From positions 1 through 54,575 of the forward strand of contig JBNGIQ010009437.1 of the NCBI GenBank assembly GCA_049999765.1: DNA of 54,575 nucleotides, written 5' to 3'. Shown piece by piece: positions 1 through 9,351 of this stretch. The stretch's first letter is position 1, and each line of letters opens with the position of its first letter. The notes below the pieces were generated by a model, which was not told the origin of the DNA, ran no database searches, and saw only the letters and a list, made by a program, of their open reading frames with translations. Origin of the DNA: Phaeoceros laevis. Its lineage: Eukaryota; Anthocerotophyta; Anthocerotopsida; Notothyladales. Position numbers and translations under genes: made by a program.

Positions 1-1086
1 TGGGGCCTGCTACCTAACTAATTGTTTGAAACATTATACAAATGAGGAGGATAAACACTTTACGACAAGCTGACTCCCAAGGAGGGGCTGCGCCACAGCC
101 CCTCTGCCTCTGCCATGCGCCAAGGGAGGCGCCCCCAATGCACTCCGTCAGGTCTCTCACCCTGAGTAACACAAGCTTTGTGGCCTAGTAGGGGGCCTCA
201 AACCTACCCCGTCGGGACCACGTCACGGCCAAGTTCGACATGGCCGTGACACAGTCCCGACTTGTCCGTCAATTTTTTTCCCCGAGGGGCCATGACCGCG
301 ATAATGCATTGGCAGGATAGCGGCAGAAATTCTAGGGACCCTTACGGACAGGCCGCTTTGGACCTGCGTTCGTCCTACTTTGGACTTGCTTTCGTGGAAT
401 CTGCCTAAATCTACCAAAAACCGTCACGGACAGCCGCTAACGTGGCATTTGCTTTCGATTCNNNNNNNNNNNNNNNNNNNNNNNNNNNNNNNNNNNNNNN
501 NNNNNNNNNNNNNNNNNNNNNNNNNNNNNNNNNNNNNNNNNNNNNNNNNNNNNNNNNNNNNTCAGCTTGCCTGTCCCAATGCGTTTAGCAACAAATCTGG
601 CCTAAATCTGAGGGCTCGAGATTTCAAATTGACGTGGCACATGTTTTCGTGCGAAATGTGCATTTTTATTTTGAAATCTAGCTTCAGCGAAATCAGAGCT
701 TTGGCCTGTCCGTAAGGGTCCTAGGTCTCCCTCTTTTCCGTGTCAAAATCCAGGAATCGTGTTATAAGGAAGCCAAGCGTGATTTTTATCCGTGACTCTT
801 AACAGAAAATTCTAGTAGTGATTCCGGTGAGGGCTCCATGCATGTATGACAAAATGCATGGGATGGGGCATGGCTTGGGCATGGCAAGGCGCATGGCATG
901 GGGCTGGCCAGGTGGTGGGACCCAGCACTTGGGCCGTCGCGCTTCGTTACTTTGTAGAGATCTTTAGCCCCTGCGGTGCATGAGCATTGAACTTGTACTA
1001 CTTTCTAGTAATCATGGTCCAGCTGGCATGAGCCGCATTTATTTTGCTTCACGGTTGGCACGCGCGCAGACTTGTACTACATTCAT
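1..1086. other. Non-coding repeat-like DNA around the gap
   Basis: No gene could be supported. The flanks of the N gap look repetitive: short phrases such as tttcgtg and gacgtggca recur on both sides. Positions 858-910 hold degenerate repeats of an ATGGC/GCATGG phrase. A transposable-element origin is possible, but no terminal repeats or transposase could be seen. Confidence 0.4.
462..561. other. Assembly gap (100 N)
   Basis: Exactly 100 undetermined bases, the customary placeholder for a scaffold gap of unknown size. The true length of the missing DNA is unknown. The flanks contain no recognisable gene. Confidence 0.98.
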
Positions 1087-1560
1087 TCATTCATTCATGA
1101 GCGCTATGATGTCTGAGGTCAGTCTCTCCTGGTCAAGCTCAATTATGCGGTCCACCACAGGGTCAAAGATCTGTTTCATGTCTGCTGCGGTGACTACCAC
1201 CTTGTCGCGATCTCGTTCGGTAGCAGGCTCTGTCAAGATTCCTCTTATTGGCATCGCTAGCTGGACTTTGTTGTTGTCGTATTTCGCTGCTGTCCATCGT
1301 CTTGCCCCAGAAGCGCTGAAACGAGAACTTCTCCTTGGTGCAATAGTGCAAAGGCCTCCCAGGCCTTGGCCAGCTTGTGAGGAATCTCCACATCCGCATG
1401 GTCTCAGCCCTGTGCCACATCGAACATTGCTTTGATCTCCTCCCACCTCCTCAACAGAGGCGTCGCCATCGACGGCCTGTCCTGCAGCACGGCCTCCAAA
1501 CAAGGGATCTTGCGGCCCCAGGAATCGCAAGAAGTTTTCATACACAAAGCTGCATGCCTC
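1087..1560 (-). pseudogene. HSP70/HSPA12-like relic (tentative)
   Basis: The minus strand holds a short tail reading MKQIFDPVVDRIIEL, reminiscent of HSP70-superfamily (HSPA12-type) proteins, where a 'FDPVVD..I.LV' phrase occurs near the end of the ATPase region. Upstream pieces lie in other frames: LEAVLQDRPSMATPLLRRWE, then IPHKLAKAWEAF. They would form one protein only if several frameshifts were removed. No start codon, introns or intact frame are visible, so this is a broken remnant. The family call rests on memory of a weak motif and could be wrong; an unrelated plant protein is possible. Confidence 0.3.
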
Positions 1561-1860
1561 CGATGCTCTGCCCCACCTCCTTGAGCTCGAGCTTGGGGCG
1601 CCCAGCCGTGGGAGCCCAGCCCAGCCCCGCCCGGTCCGCCTGTCTTCCGCCTACCTCCAGCCATGCTCCGCCTCCCGCCATGCTCCACCAGGTGTGGGAG
1701 CCCGCTTGCCCCGTCGTGCTCCGCCAGCCCCGCCGTGCCTCCCGCCCGTTCTGCCTGCCTCCCGCCATGCCCACCAGGTGTGGGAGCCCGTCCGCTTGCT
1801 CCACCTCCCGCCATGCTCCACCTACCAGCCTTAGAGGACGGCCCGTTTAGGTGCCCGTTT
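1560..1860. repeat. GC-rich minisatellite
   Basis: Imperfect tandem repeats carry the phrase ctcccgccatgctccacc followed by aggtgtgggagcccg. Clear copies sit near 1672-1703 and 1760-1795, a period of about 88 bp, with shorter internal repeats between. It creates long open frames on both strands that look like repeat artefacts rather than genes. Confidence 0.6.
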
Positions 1861-1869
1861 TGCAATTAA

Positions 1870-2320
1870 GAATGTGTACGACAGGCGGAAAAGGCTGGGA
1901 AAATGCTGCAAAAATTTTTGTTAAAGGAAAATCGAAATTATAATTAAACGCAACGGCCTGACAGCAACGTCCACAACGTTTCTCAAACCGAAAACGTTTC
2001 AGTAACGTTTTATTTAGAAACGCGGTTCTATGTAACCAAAGCTTGTAGGTAGAACAAAATTGCACATGCCAATCGCCAGGTGACAAGTATTACAACTCAA
2101 AATCACGTAACTAACTCAAAAACTCAACTCAAAACCACGGCGTGTGCGCCCCCCCCTACTACTACTACATAGAATGCTCACTTTGGGAAGTTTGGGTAGT
2201 GCACTTCTCCCTTGCTGTAGCTCTTCCAACAGCACTTATTTCATTCCTAGGGACCTATATCCTTCGACATCCACGCGAGGGACGAAGAATCCGTCAATGC
2301 TTGATGTACTACTAAATGTG
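1870..2320. other. Intergenic, AT-rich; nothing recognised
   Basis: AT-rich sequence containing a repeated aactcaaa phrase around 2090-2135. No coding signal. The right end, about 2320, marks the left edge of the duplicated germin/oxidase module (homologous to about 9200). Confidence 0.5.
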
Positions 2321-2406
2321 AAGGGGACACGATGGATCGCACGTCGACCGGTACAACTTCGTCATCAATCCTGCCTCCCTGCCAGCGGTGTGGACCGTTG
2401 ATTCAT

Positions 2407-3072
2407 TTAATGGCGAGTGGGAGCCGCGCTGGGAGATGGAACAGGAACAGGCGGGGGCGCAAATTTCTCCTTGATCACATCGATGATGTGTTTGGAAACC
2501 TTGAACCCCTTCTCCAACACGATGTCGTCGATGTGGGTGCCGAAGAGCGTCTTGGGGAGCGAGGCGGTGCCCGGGTTGGCGCTGCTGAAGGCGGAGTAGG
2601 CCACCGCGGTCGTGCTGCCGGCGTTCAACTGCCAGTGCACCAGGCCCTTGGGGAAGACGAAGATGTCGTTCTGGTAGAGGACGCTGGTGTAGAGCTTGTT
2701 GTTGGTGTCGACCAGGCCGACCTCGAGCCAGCCCGACAGCACAATCAGCACCTCCGTCCCGCGGGGGTGGGTGTGCGGCGGGTTGAGGCCCCCGGCGTCG
2801 AATTTCAGCAGCGCGGTCGAGACACCGAGTCCCGTCAGCGATGGCAGCTGCTCCTGCGTCACCTTCTTGGCGCCGAATCCGCCCACGGGGATGATGCTCT
2901 CGCGGAGGCCCTGGTACGTGAAGAAGGTGCCGTTGATGGAGTCGTAGGTCACATTCGGAGGCACCACGAAGTCGGTCACGATGTCGGGGTCCGCCAGCAC
3001 CGCCATCGTCGCCATCGCCAGCACGGCTGCTGCTGCCGCGAGCATCACAAACTGCGATCTGGAAGCCGCCAT
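2407..3072 (-). CDS. Germin-like protein 1 (cupin, secreted)
   Basis: A 221-residue single-exon germin-like protein. Residues 1 to about 27 form a signal peptide (MAASRSQF then an Ala-rich core ending ADPD). The single cupin domain has both germin boxes: box 1 with HTHPRGTE (His, His and Glu metal ligands) and box 2 with FPKGLVHWQLN (third His). These proteins are apoplastic manganese-binding hexamers, some with oxalate oxidase or superoxide dismutase activity; the activity here cannot be told. It has no cysteine at all: the usual disulfide pair near the N-terminus is gone and DFC reads DFV. The C-terminus is proline-rich (PPPVPVPSPS). The start was chosen because it begins the signal peptide and matches GLP2. 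It belongs to duplicated module copy 1, divergent from an aldehyde oxidase relic. Confidence 0.93.
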   Translation of the reverse strand: MAASRSQFVMLAAAAAVLAMATMAVLADPDIVTDFVVPPNVTYDSINGTFFTYQGLRESIIPVGGFGAKKVTQEQLPSLTGLGVSTALLKFDAGGLNPPHTHPRGTEVLIVLSGWLEVGLVDTNNKLYTSVLYQNDIFVFPKGLVHWQLNAGSTTAVAYSAFSSANPGTASLPKTLFGTHIDDIVLEKGFKVSKHIIDVIKEKFAPPPVPVPSPSAAPTRH

Positions 3073-3275
3073 AGCCAGCGCTAGCTGCGACGGAATCGGA
3101 AGCAGGAGCTCGAGCCTAGCTAGCCTGTGGCGTCGGTGCAGGATCGAGGTAGCTTCAAACCGAGGTTGCGAGTCGATCGCCCGATTGCGCAAGCTTCTTG
3201 AAAGGATAAAAGGAAGGAAGAAGCAGGAGACGATGGTGAGTGCGTTGGTGTGATGAGACGCTGCGGGCAGGAGCA

Positions 3276-3290
3276 GCTTTATGAACGCTC
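3276..3290 (-). promoter_or_regulatory. Possible TATA-like element of GLP1
   Basis: On the minus strand CATAAAGCTGCTCC lies about 210 bp upstream of the GLP1 start and is conserved at the same place upstream of GLP2 (near 10170-10185). Conservation may simply reflect the recent duplication; promoter function is inferred. Confidence 0.3.
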
Positions 3291-3507
3291 CCAGTTCTCC
3301 GCGGCGGTGAGCTCCAAGCCCAGCCGCCTCGGCCAACCTGGGAAATGCCGGCTTGTGGCCGCTGTTCTAAGAACTTCAGGCGCCGGTCGCGGTTAGCGGA
3401 TGCATGAATCGTGGCGGTCCCGGTTACCTTACCGTACCTGGCGGTTGAGTAAACTAGCGTCCGTGTCATGGGAAGTGGACATCTAGCAACTTACTCGAGC
3501 AAGACTG

Positions 3508-3660
3508 CAGTCGGTCCACCTCTGCGACGTGACCACCACGGAGGGGCCTGCTGGGGCAGTTCCCGAGATAGGCGCATCCGGTGCACCAGGGCCTGGCTGG
3601 GTTTCACGCCTCCCAGTGCGGATGGGATGGCGATGGCGGTGTACGGGAGACTGCGGTACA
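3508..3660 (+). pseudogene. Aldehyde oxidase relic (2Fe-2S domain fragment)
   Basis: About 150 bp closely match exon 2 of the intact aldehyde oxidase (around 11167-11325). Shared phrases include ggtccacctctgcg, gaccaccacggagggg, ctgggtttcacgcctccca and gtgtacgggagactgcgg. The segment encoding the cysteines around CGFCTPG is partly deleted: cccagtgcgg jumps to atgggatggc. Homology with the other copy is continuous from the germin promoter to aagactgcagt and then skips to this exon piece, so roughly 770 bp of oxidase promoter, exon 1 and exon 2 start were lost. It is non-functional. Confidence 0.85.
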
Positions 3661-3699
3661 GGTGCTGGTTTTTGCTTCACGCTATGGACATAAATGGCT

Positions 3700-4229
3700 T
3701 GACCGTTTTTTGAGGAAGGAAGGAGGTTTATTTCCAGTGATGCAGAGGAACGTCCTCGTTTCCATTGTTTTAGTGCTTGAGCCGCTACTGAATCCATGTT
3801 TTCTTGCTAAGAATTATAAAGCAATAACGCAGCCATCCTTTTCCTAGAGGATCTGATTACTCTTACTTAGCACTTGTTGGAGATGTGTATACTCACCAGC
3901 ACACAGACATTTGTTGTGAAAATTCACTAGTAGAAATGGGGGCCTTAGTTGACATTTTAATGGACATTTGGATGTCAATTTAAATGTTAGACAAGGTCCT
4001 TTAAATTGACGTAACAATATCAATACACATGTCAAATGTGTGAAGCCTATTTAAGAGTATCCATTTGACATGATAGTATCACACAGGGAAGAACGTAAAA
4101 CGACATAAAACGACACTTTGTTGCGCACTAAAAAAACAACATACAATGAGGCATGCCACCAAACATGCTGCACTAAAAAACCACACTATGAGACATCCCA
4201 CTGAAACATTCTGCACAAACAAACGATGT
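3700..4229. other. Intergenic, AT-rich; nothing recognised
   Basis: No coding signal supported. Around 3930-4060 there are repeated phrases (attgacat, aaatgtc) suggesting a decayed repeat. Near 4120-4200 the phrase gcactaaaaaa occurs twice. Confidence 0.4.
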
Positions 4230-4314
4230 ACTGTGAGACAGAAAGTGGCATGTCTCACAGTGGACGGTTGGAAGATGCACGCAAAGCTGAAACACTTTGC
4301 GTGCATCTTCCAAC
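4230..4314. repeat. Two adjacent hairpins inside a PPR relic
   Basis: Two perfect inverted repeats lie side by side. The first has 10-bp arms at 4230-4239 and 4252-4261 (ACTGTGAGAC / GTCTCACAGT). The second has 20-bp arms at 4267-4286 and 4295-4314 with an 8-base loop. The second arm on the minus strand is PPR coding sequence (QLEDARK), so the hairpin arose by inverted copying of a PPR fragment, for example by template switching. Confidence 0.85.
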
Positions 4315-4470
4315 TGGCCACATTTTGCACACATATTTACGAGACAAGTGCCTAGGACTACATCACCTTCAAGTTGTCCTCTTTCCACAATCCCTGAATG
4401 CAGCTGCCTGCCGTGCTGTAGAGCACCAGCACTTGTTCAAGCTTTGAGGAGGCAACCATAAGCAACACTG
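4262..4470 (-). pseudogene. PPR fragment (minus strand)
   Basis: The minus strand reads GALQHGRQLHSGIVERG, then LGTCLVNMCAKCGQLEDARK, a canonical PPR L-type plus S-type pair. It is preceded by YGCLLKA and an in-frame TGA where a Cys codon is expected. After the conserved DARK the sequence turns into the inverted copy of itself. It is a broken fragment related to the larger pseudogene at 5268-7330. Its upstream end abuts kinase exon sequence, so this is a mosaic. Confidence 0.75.
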
Positions 4471-4525
4471 CATGCTAAATCCATAATTTCCATAACTCCA
4501 CTCCAAACTTGCGGTGAGGTGTTGC

Positions 4526-4877
4526 TGGGAATTTGAAGTCGTCTACCCTGTGGGAATTTGAAGTTGTCTACCCTGTGAACCAACAGCACCTACAACCTGC
4601 ACCAGCCATGGGTCTCAGATTTGTACATCGACACATTTTGCGATAAAAGGGCGTCACACAATGCTTGAAAACAATTAAGGCACCCGGATGCAGCATGCTG
4701 TGCAGATAATAAAAAAGAAACAGCCATAATGCATGCTTCACCAACCTGCAGCGGGCTTGGTCCATTCCAAGGCTGCTGCAAAGTTACCAACTCCCACGTA
4801 ACTTCCCCAAAGCTGTACACATCACACTTCTCAGTCGCCTGTTCATCTCGAAGTGCTTCAGGTGCCATCCACTCCGG
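4526..4877 (-). pseudogene. Raf-like MAPKKK kinase-domain exon pair (fragment)
   Basis: Two consecutive exons of a CTR1/EDR1-type Raf-like protein kinase are readable on the minus strand. Exon a (4877-4746) begins [20 protein letters not shown] and contains [17 protein letters not shown], i.e. the APE motif and subdomain IX (DVYSFG). It is flanked by an AG acceptor and a GT donor. Exon b starts at 4596 with [16 protein letters not shown] 25-bp tandem duplication (4526-4550 and 4551-4575) then introduces a stop. No catalytic loop, ATP site or upstream exons were found nearby, so it is a gene fragment that cannot make a kinase. Confidence 0.8.
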
Positions 4878-5267
4878 CTGTGATGAATGAACAAACAGAT
4901 CAGCTCAAACAATTCTAGGGCCAGGCTCCAAATTTCGACAGGAGTTTCCTTTCACCCTAACAGGCCCCTGCCCTCATTCAAATATCCCCGGGTGTCCACT
5001 GGAAAATGCCTTTTCTCACTTCCAAACAGCTCCCTTTCTTTTTCAGTTGAGGAGATTCATCATTCTGTGTTCCGATACGTGGTGGATCAGTGTCCACGAT
5101 CCCTGTCCATGTCTCAGTTTGACAGGGATAGAATTAAGCACGCACAGAGAAAGACAACAATCCCAGTTTGACGGTCGGGATAGAGTTAAGCAAGCACATT
5201 CGCACCCAACAGAAAGACAACAATCTCTCGCACATACACCTGAGCACTGGCTAGATCTTCAGTATTC

Positions 5268-7330
5268 TCAAGGTCGACCCTTACAACTGCAACGCCCGTT
5301 TGCGAATCGATGCACACACCCACCCCTTACCACAATGTCTCTCAGTTCAAGCCTTGACTTGATTTCCGTGGAGCTGTGGCAGTCGTTGCACATGCGTAGA
5401 TTCTTCGTTACCACCAGAGGTGTCCCACTCGGAGTGTTCAGCAGACCAAACGCCAGAGCTAGCTTCTCAGCATGCCCACAAAGCACATCTTCTTTTTCCT
5501 TCTGACTCAGTGGCTTCAACACCAACTTTGTGTGAGGTACGTGGCCTCCTTCCTGCTTCACAAGTGCATTTGTGCTCTGTACCTTAAGCGCAATATCCTT
5601 TCTCGTTTCTCCCGAAAGAAATTTGCGTACCTCCTTATTCACCTCAATGCTCGCCACTGCAGGTTTCTTGTTAGCTCCTGGTGCCCTTCTGTGTGTTTCA
5701 ATCCTGTCTACATGGGTCCACCTACCCGCATCTGCGTAGGCATTGGCCATGAGCACATAGGCAGACGCCATTTGAGGGTCCAGCCTAACAATGCTTTCAA
5801 AACACCACATAGCCCTCTCTATATCCCCGTGACTTTTGCAGGCATTCAACAAAGACGTCAAGCCCACCACATTACTTTGGCCTTCACATAATAATAGCAT
5901 CTTCTCTGCCTCATCTCATTGGCCAGCACGCGCAAGAAGATCAATCATGCAGTTGTAATGCTCAAAAGTAGGTTTGCGACCCTCGTGGACCAGTCCCTCA
6001 TGACTGCATGCTACTAGAAGGCAAGTAAAAGTAACATCATAAGGATGAACACCGGCAACAAACATCTCCTCAAAACAAGCTAGTGCCTTGCGACCTTCAT
6101 CACAAGCACCATACCCAGCGATCAGCGCTGTCCATGTCACCACATCCTTTGTGGCCATGCTGTCAAAAACCTGGCGTGCACCTTCCAGTTCACCACATAT
6201 TGCATATATATCCACCAGGCAGTTGCCCACCACTACATCATCCAGCAGACCTCTTTTGAGAATCTTTGAGTGCAGCTCCCTGCCCTACTGCAAGGCACCA
6301 GTGCTTGCACACGCCTTCAGAAGGCAAGCAAAAGTAACATGGTCAGCCAAAATGAGGCTGCCTCCTCCATTTGTCCATACACAACAAGCGCCTCTTGGCA
6401 GAGTCCTTGCTGTGCATACCCAGCAATCAGGGCATTCAATGTCACCACATTCTTCGTGTCCATGCTGTCATAAACCTGGCACGCAACTTCCAGCTCACCA
6501 CATTTTGCATACATGTCCACCAGGCAGGTGCCCACCACTACATCATCCAGCAGACCTCTTTTGACAATCTTTGAGCGCAGCTCCCTGCCCTTCAGCAAGG
6601 CACCAGTGCTTGCACACGCCTTCAGAAGGCAAGCAAAAGTAACATGGTCAGCCAAAATGAGGCCCGCCTCCTCCATTTGTCCATACACAACAAGCGCCTC
6701 TTGGCAGAGTCCTTGCTGTGCATACCCAGCAATCAGGGCATTCCATGTCACCACATTCTTTGTTTCCATGTTGTGGCACGCATCTTCGAGCTCACCACAT
6801 TTTGCAAACATGTCCACCAGGCAGGTGCCAACAACCAAGTCGGTAGGACTGCCACTGTGCAACATATCAGAGTGCACATTTCTGACAGATTCCAAGTCGG
6901 CGGCAAATGCACAACCTTGAAGGGCAGCTACAAAGACGTAACCATCCGCCTTCACTCCTGACTTACGCATCTCACGGTAGAGTTGTATGGCCTCCTTCGG
7001 TTTTCCGTGCTTAGCATGTGCAGAGATTATGGAAGACCTCATGAAGACATCTGGTTTCCCTACCCTGTTGAACACATCCATGCCCTCCTGTAGCCTACCT
7101 CCACATGCATACATGCGCAAGAGATGGTTTCCCAAAAATGTGTTGGATCCGTACCCAAGCTTGACAGTGAGATCATCAAGTCGTCGCCCCAACACCAGAT
7201 TTTTGTCAGCACCGCATATCCGAATGACTCTGTACAGCAGAGAGGAGGACACACGAGATTGTTTCTCCGCCAAGGCGGTCAAAGCGTCCACTGCTGGACT
7301 TAGCTGCCTCACAGAGTTACTCGACTATAG
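5268..7330 (-). pseudogene. PPR-DYW protein pseudogene, GRP-type terminus
   Basis: A decayed PLS-class PPR RNA-editing factor. From high to low coordinates it holds PLS triplets (e.g. DVVVGTCLVDMYAKCGELE, NALIAGYAQQGLCQEALVVY), E motifs (ACKSHGDIERAMWCFESIV), a PG box with KKPA, and a DYW deaminase domain. The domain has HAE (zinc His and catalytic Glu), CNDCH, and C-terminal CSCKGRP instead of DYW. Known family role: site recognition and base editing of organelle transcripts; the KP/GRP form is associated with U-to-C editing. Damage: a one-base deletion near 6355, an in-frame TAG near 6290, a TGA near 5913, loss of about 15 residues after ACSHEGLVHEG, a short deletion in one S motif, and a stop just upstream of the first motif. 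It is paralogous to the intact gene at 38695-41007. Confidence 0.9.
6245..6860 (-). repeat. Near-identical 305-bp direct repeats inside the PPR pseudogene
   Basis: Two consecutive PLS triplets (one about 101 residues long) are almost identical at DNA level, with the phrase ccttcagaaggcaagc recurring 305 bp apart (6314 and 6619). A third, partial copy lies at the lower edge. This points to recent internal tandem duplication or conversion before or during decay. Confidence 0.8.
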
Positions 7331-7399
7331 CCTGAGCCGTTCCGTACTCTTGGCACTCTGGCACCGTCGGAGCAGCAGCATTATGATGCAACAAGGGGT

Positions 7400-7830
7400 T
7401 GGATGTAGGTTGAACAGACCGTCCGCCTGCTTGTCCAAGGCAGCCAGCTCCGCATCCACCCAGTCAGGCTTGTAGAAGTTGTTCAGCCATATGGGCTCCT
7501 TGGACTCCTTGTGCCTGGAGTCGGGAGATCGCGCGCTCTTCTTGTTTCGTCCTGCAGTCCCACCACAATGTGGGGTCCAAGAAACACTGCCTCCACAACA
7601 ACTCTTGACCTTCTCCTGCACTGCTATTGTCCGGTATCCATAGCTTGGCTGCTAAGCCACAGCACGGCACAAATGTGCGGCTTGTGTAAATCCATTGCCT
7701 CGGAGGCACATTTAACCTCCCCTCCATCTCCAGGGTGTGGGCCTGCCTCTCAGCTGCTGGCGTCCAAAACCGGTGATGTTGCATCCCGTTGGTGGTGCGC
7801 AATGGTAGGTGGAGGAAATGCGCCATTGCT
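7400..7830 (-). pseudogene. OSB-type PDF motif relic (organellar ssDNA-binding protein)
   Basis: Two minus-strand frames together resemble the PDF motif of plant OSB organellar single-stranded-DNA-binding proteins. FLDPTLWWDCRTK lies in one frame, then SPDSRHKESKEPIWLNNFYK and PDWVDAELAALDKQ in another. The break is a frameshift near 7552. Upstream LEMEGRLNVPPRQW may belong to the same protein. In OSB proteins this motif follows an OB-fold domain and binds organellar DNA. No complete OB fold is visible. It runs straight into the PPR pseudogene on the same strand. The family call is from remembered consensus and is moderately secure. Confidence 0.55.
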
Positions 7831-9150
7831 ACCTCTGCAAAAACTGGAGCACTTGGCTATGGCGGCCCTCGGACTGGCAAAGTGTTATCCAGGTCACAAG
7901 CACAGCCACAAGTCACTGTGGCCTGCGGTTTGAACTCACAGGGAAGCACCAGCAGCAGGGACATCTGTCTGGTCGCGACACCTTGCTAGCCTGAGCTTTG
8001 GCGTAATTTGACATCAATCGAGTGCATGTCCAATAAGTGCATGTCCATTAAGTAAGTACCCCTTTTTTACAAGTGTTCTTACTGGAGTGGATTGGCTGTT
8101 GCCTGTCCATAGTACTACTACTTCCCCAGAACATTGCAAGGAGGACATGGAAGCTGCATGCTGAATTCAGCAAGGTTTGGGGGGCATACATGCAGAATGA
8201 TGATCCGGATGCTCTGGGCACTTCGAGGTGAATTGATAGGTAAGGATCCCAGTCTATTTTCTACTTGGCTACTGCACATGCCATTGAGAGGCTGGGATGT
8301 TGACCAGTCCTCTGGGAATGGGCCAAGGAGAGGGATTTCAACACAGAGGAATTCCATGATCAATACAGTGACCGGATTTCCGGATATCCTGCTAACCGGA
8401 TTTCCTGCTACATTCTGTGGTTACCAATACACACTGCATCTGGAATTGGGAAAATGAAAACATGTGTCACATCTCATGATCATGAGTGAGTGAATGTCGT
8501 TCTCACCACATCTGGACCATGGCCAGCAGCAACGAACTTGTGAGGAGAACTATGGACATGGGAACCAGTTCCTACTTAAGTAGCTATAGGAACAAGGACG
8601 GAGATTGATGTCCCGACCCTGCAAAATTAAAAATTTATTTTAACATTGCTTTTGCAGATCTCATCGTTAACAGAATTTTTCTTGTCAGTACCAGCAAAAT
8701 CCCTTCGCTTAATGCTGCCACACTTGAAGTTTGCGGACATCTCAACTTGGCAGGACTGTGGGTCCGGAGCCCTCCAAGCAACTCAGCAGCATAACTGTAT
8801 CTACAAAACCTGGGCAAAAATTAAAGGGCTTACCCTTGTGAATGTGAATGTATAAATTTATGGATAATCCAAAGTCTGGCCATGGGATTCAGTTTCCACA
8901 CCTGACCCTGACAAGCGGAGCCAGAACGTACATACTATGGCTGACGTCTAATTTCTTGTTTAGAGCTACTTAGTTAACCTGGCTTCTGTAGAACCTCATG
9001 GGCATGGCGGAACCCTTCGCCTAGCACTTCCTGTTCGCGGGACCGGTGTGTTAGAATGCCGATGGCGAAGAAGATATCGAAGATGATGAGCAAACTTGTC
9101 TTCTTCCACAACCACCTCTTCCCCATACATGATACCAGGTTACATGATCC
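7831..9150. other. Intergenic; nothing recognised
   Basis: Short open frames only, none with a recognisable domain or plausible splice structure. Small direct repeats occur near 8370-8405 (accggatttcc, twice) and near 8020-8050 (gcatgtcca followed by ataagt/attaag). Confidence 0.4.
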
Positions 9151-9209
9151 CACAAATATAAAAATGAATTCATTTTTATTTGTGTCCTCCCTTCGAAGGG
9201 AGGACACAA
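9151..9209. repeat. Compound palindrome
   Basis: Two palindromes share a few bases. The first, 9151-9184, has arms CACAAATATAAAAATGAA and TTCATTTTTATTTGTG, perfect apart from an extra TA. The second, 9180-9209, is a perfect 30-bp palindrome centred on TTCGAA with arms reading ttgtgtcctcccttc. It lies downstream of GLP2, at the edge of the duplicated module; copy 1 has no comparable structure. Confidence 0.9.
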
Positions 9210-9351
9210 TGGATCAATTGCGCGATGGATCCAGCATAATACTGCTGGAATTCATTCATTCATCTACGCCGACGACCGATGCAACTGGGTCATCAATACC
9301 TATTATTAATCCTGCCTGCCTGCCTGCCAGCCAGCGGTGTGGATCGTTCAT

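Noticed and set aside
1404-1869. Long overlapping open frames on both strands near 1.4-1.9 kb
   Set aside because: They are produced by a GC-rich minisatellite and have no domain or consistent composition.
5913-6290. Stops in the GRP-type PPR that might be rescued by U-to-C editing (TAG to CAG restores GALQQG)
   Set aside because: U-to-C editing is known only in organelle transcripts and this is a nuclear-type gene. The same gene also has a frameshift and deletions that editing cannot fix.
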